From: UBA2784 sp964494625
Lineage (GTDB): Bacteria; Pseudomonadota; Alphaproteobacteria; Micropepsales; Micropepsaceae
DNA length: 64,000 nucleotides
Direction of reading: 5' to 3'
NCBI GenBank assembly: GCA_964494625.1
Contig: CAZBRT010000004.1
Span: 62,001 to 126,000 of the forward strand
How positions within the stretch are numbered: position 1 is the first letter of the stretch; each line of letters begins with the position of its first letter. Positions 62,039 through 64,000 of this stretch are shown piece after piece. The position numbers and the translations under genes were made by a program. The notes under the pieces are model-generated. The model was not told where the DNA came from and did not search any database. It saw only the letters and a program-made list of their open reading frames with translations.

Positions 62039-63012
62039 CAGGGACGCAACGGTTGGGCAATTGCCATCAGCACGCCCTCATGCCCGCCCCCTTGCGCGAC
62101 CGGAACAGGGCGGGAAGTCGTCGCATAAAGGGTTTGGCTTGCCGGGTCCATCACCAGATTGGTTACCAGGGGAAAGCCCGGCGTTTCGTGCATTGCCAGC
62201 ACGCTGCCATCCGGCCCGAAGATGAACACGCGGCCCGCGCCATATTGGGCAATCGCAACCGCGCCATCGCCGATGAATTCGATGCCGTCTGCGCCGGTCA
62301 GCCATGATGCACCCTCGGGCAAGGGCAATTCGGCAAACAATTCCCGGGCATAGAGATCGCCATCGGCGGCAATCGCAAATCGCCAGATTTTTCCGGTGAA
62401 ATGTTCGCTCACGAGCAGGCTTTTTCCATCCGGCGAAAGGGCAATGCCGTTGGCGTAGTTGAAACCCTCGGCCACCTGCCGTGCGACAGCGCCACGCGAT
62501 GCGGGATTGATGAGCCACACCGAACCTTGACCAATGAGGGCAGGATCAAACTCGCCCGACGAGGTGACATAGATCGCGCCGGCCTCGTTCCCCGTCATAT
62601 CGTTCGGACGGTTGACTTCAGCGACAGGTCCAATAGGGGGGAGGAAAAATTCAAGGACGCTTTCGCCAGTCGCGCGCTCTGCCATGAACACAGATACCCG
62701 CCGCACTTCGTGGCGCATGTGACAGGCAATGCTGAGCGCGCCATTCCCGTCTTCCGGATTCCAAATCTGCGTGATGGCAGTTGGTCCGCAATCGCCCGTG
62801 TCGATCGCCGTGCGCGCGCCGTCATCGCGCCACCAGATGATCTGGTTCAGCTCCATGTCGGCGATCAGGATGCCGCCGCCGGGCGCCAGCAACGGCCCCT
62901 CGGGATAGGAGAGGCCGGTCGCCACGATCTCCATCGGCCGCGCCTGCACCGGGGCGGCCAAGGCCATCAGCAGTGCGGCAGCGACAGGGGCACGGAGGCG
63001 GGAGCGGGTCAT
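62038..63012 (-). CDS. SMP-30/gluconolactonase family protein
   Basis: 324 aa from ATG 63012 (ATG 63027 is possible). A signal peptide (APVAAALLMALAAPVQA) sends it to the periplasm. Beta-propeller pattern: SYPEGPLLAPGGGILIADM, VNRPNDMTGN, NYANGIALSPDGKSLLVSE, ADGIEFIGDGAVAI. The Glu, Asn and Asp of the metal site are in place. Hydrolyses a sugar or other lactone. It is immediately upstream of the spermidine-synthase-like gene. Confidence 0.85.
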   Translation of the reverse strand: MTRSRLRAPVAAALLMALAAPVQARPMEIVATGLSYPEGPLLAPGGGILIADMELNQIIWWRDDGARTAIDTGDCGPTAITQIWNPEDGNGALSIACHMRHEVRRVSVFMAERATGESVLEFFLPPIGPVAEVNRPNDMTGNEAGAIYVTSSGEFDPALIGQGSVWLINPASRGAVARQVAEGFNYANGIALSPDGKSLLVSEHFTGKIWRFAIAADGDLYARELFAELPLPEGASWLTGADGIEFIGDGAVAIAQYGAGRVFIFGPDGSVLAMHETPGFPLVTNLVMDPASQTLYATTSRPVPVAQGGGHEGVLMAIAQPLRP

Positions 63013-63158
63013 GGTTGGCCCGATCATGCCGCAGAATGGGACGGGACCAAGGCGGGAAATCCCCCTTTTCAGGCGGCCCCCTTGTTCTTGAAGGATGAGA
63101 ACAAAACCTGTATCCCAGCCCAGCCGAAGTTGGTGGCCAATATTGCAGGATGGAAGCG

Positions 63159-63235
<77 letters not shown>

Positions 63236-63290
63236 TTCCTGCAAGCTTTGGACGCCCATCCGGCGTAATGACAGACTGAATGAGGTGCCC

Positions 63291-63596
63291 ATGCTTGCCC
63301 GTATCTTCCGCCCGGCCCGCAATGCCATGCAATCCGGCACCGCGCGCACGCGCGACTGGGTGCTTGAGTTCGAACCGGGCGAGGCCAAGCGCACCGACCC
63401 CTTGATGGGCTGGACCGGCTCGGGCGACATGCGCCGCCAGCTGAGACTGTCGTTCGACACGAAGGACGAGGCGGTTGCCTATGCCGAACGGCACGGCATC
63501 GCCTTCCAGGTGTATGAGCCGCATGAGCGCAAGCCCATTCCCAAATCCTACAGCGACAACTTCAAGTTCACCCGCAAGGGATTGTGGACACACTGA
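63291..63596 (+). CDS. NADH dehydrogenase complex I subunit (NDUFS4 homologue)
   Basis: 101 aa from ATG 63291. The ETC_C1_NDUFA4 family: ARIFRPARNAMQSGTA, WVLEFEPGE, DPLMGWTGSGDMRRQLRLSF, EAVAYAERHGIAFQVYEP, SYSDNFKF. It is an accessory subunit of respiratory complex I in alphaproteobacteria and mitochondria. The frame open farther upstream runs through the tRNA and is not coding. Confidence 0.94.
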   Translation: MLARIFRPARNAMQSGTARTRDWVLEFEPGEAKRTDPLMGWTGSGDMRRQLRLSFDTKDEAVAYAERHGIAFQVYEPHERKPIPKSYSDNFKFTRKGLWTH

Positions 63597-63615
63597 ATTG
63601 GCCGCGCGCGATTTC

Positions 63616-63692
63616 GGCCCCGTAGCTCAACCGGATAGAGCACGAGCCTTCTAAGCTCGGGGTTGGAGGTTCGAGTCCTCCCGGGGTCGCCA
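63616..63692 (+). tRNA. tRNA-Arg (anticodon TCT)
   Basis: 77 bases. Acceptor GGCCCCG pairs with CGGGGTC (one G-U), G discriminator, CCA at 63690-63692. Anticodon arm CGAGC-CTTCTAA-GCTCG gives TCT. T arm GGAGG-TTCGAGT-CCTCC. Confidence 0.93.
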
Positions 63693-63888
63693 GTGTGCCG
63701 CCAGTAGTCCGGATCGGTGCCAGCAAGGCCCCATTGGGGCCCCCTGTTTGGCCCCTGATCAGCACCGGGCTGCCCCCTTATTGCCATGATCTGGCGGCTC
63801 TATTGTTCCCTTCGAGAGTCTTCAAACTGGCCTTCGGGGGCCTTTCAGGCATTCGCCTGGGGGAGGGGGCAACGGGGTTGAGAGCATT

Positions 63889-64000
63889 ATGAAACCGGCT
63901 TCACGCATCATTCTGGGTACCGGCTTTGGCATTGCCGCCATCGGTGCCATCGGCTTTGCCGTCGTCTATTTCACGCCTCTGCCGGATTCCGGCGACAGCG
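63889..64000 (+). CDS. partial gene, membrane-anchored or secreted N-terminus
   Basis: Only the first 37 codons are in the window: MKPASRIILGTGFGI, then AAIGAIGFAVVYFTPL and PDSGDS. A basic start followed by one hydrophobic helix suggests a signal anchor. Function cannot be told. The 196 bases between the tRNA-Arg and this start show no other gene. Confidence 0.55.
   Translation, partial: MKPASRIILGTGFGIAAIGAIGFAVVYFTPLPDSGDS

Noticed and set aside
63548..63787. Minus-strand frames across the tRNA-Arg (GRTRTSNPELRRLVLYP)
   Set aside because: Reverse translation of a tRNA, not a gene.

Overview
The window is high-GC DNA from an alphaproteobacterium, probably from the Hyphomicrobiales (Rhizobiales) or a neighbouring order. 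Supporting genes are a cox15/ctaA heme A synthase, a class I phaC, a short argC, a DUF2842 protein, an NDUFS4-type complex I subunit and a two-domain cold-shock protein. The genus cannot be read from the sequence.

Positions 1 to about 30,430 are an integrative element (genomic island) whose left end lies outside the window. A tyrosine integrase (29005-30195, minus) sits beside the orphan 3' end of a tRNA-Pro(GGG) (about 30381-30429), so the intact tRNA and the other attachment site are predicted to lie to the left of position 1. The island opens with a P-loop ATPase of phage/plasmid primase-helicase type. A minus-strand cluster (2466-10036) follows: a DUF3293 protein, a two-domain DnaN-like sliding clamp, a conserved island protein, a VWA protein with an intact MIDAS, a MerR-VWA fusion with a degenerate MIDAS, a helical protein, and a protein resembling only the C-terminal HhH half of IS110 transposases. 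Next is a five-gene operon (20975 down to 11503) with nearly all junctions overlapping: MmeI-like DNA methyltransferase, AlbA_2/HATPase protein, DEAD/DEAH helicase, GIY-YIG (T5orf172) nuclease and OLD-like AAA-TOPRIM protein. It reads as a restriction or anti-phage system. The last part of the island (21.4-29 kb) is patchy: a small membrane protein, a possible GIY-YIG protein, a SnoaL-like protein, an EVE-HNH gene broken by one in-frame TAG and lying between two IS5-type transposase remnants, small secreted proteins, a CFI-box protein, a one-base frameshifted gene and the 3' remnant of a second integrase. Gene 3' ends are duplicated in three places.

Positions 30,430-64,000 are ordinary chromosome. 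In order they hold an FAD amine oxidase, KAS III, ctaA, CoA-binding protein and enoyl-CoA hydratase; rplM-rpsI with promoter and terminator; argC-paiB; phaC (convergent); an OmpA-like lipoprotein, aminotransferase and homoserine dehydrogenase; glpX and recJ; tRNA-Glu; a serine hydrolase; a phosphonate-type ABC transporter (phnCDE1E2) overlapping a sirtuin; a ClpP-like protease, a GH13 glucosidase and an enoyl-CoA hydratase; a NifU-like scaffold; an EamA exporter; a cold-shock protein; a TPP-riboswitch-controlled HMP/thiamine-type transporter (thiXY without an ATPase); a membrane spermidine-synthase-like protein and an SMP-30 lactonase; tRNA-Pro(TGG), the NDUFS4 homologue and tRNA-Arg(TCT); and the start of one more gene at the window edge.

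The strongest candidates for undescribed biology are the VWA/MerR-VWA/HhH cluster with its two-domain clamp, and the five-gene methyltransferase-helicase-GIY-YIG-TOPRIM operon.
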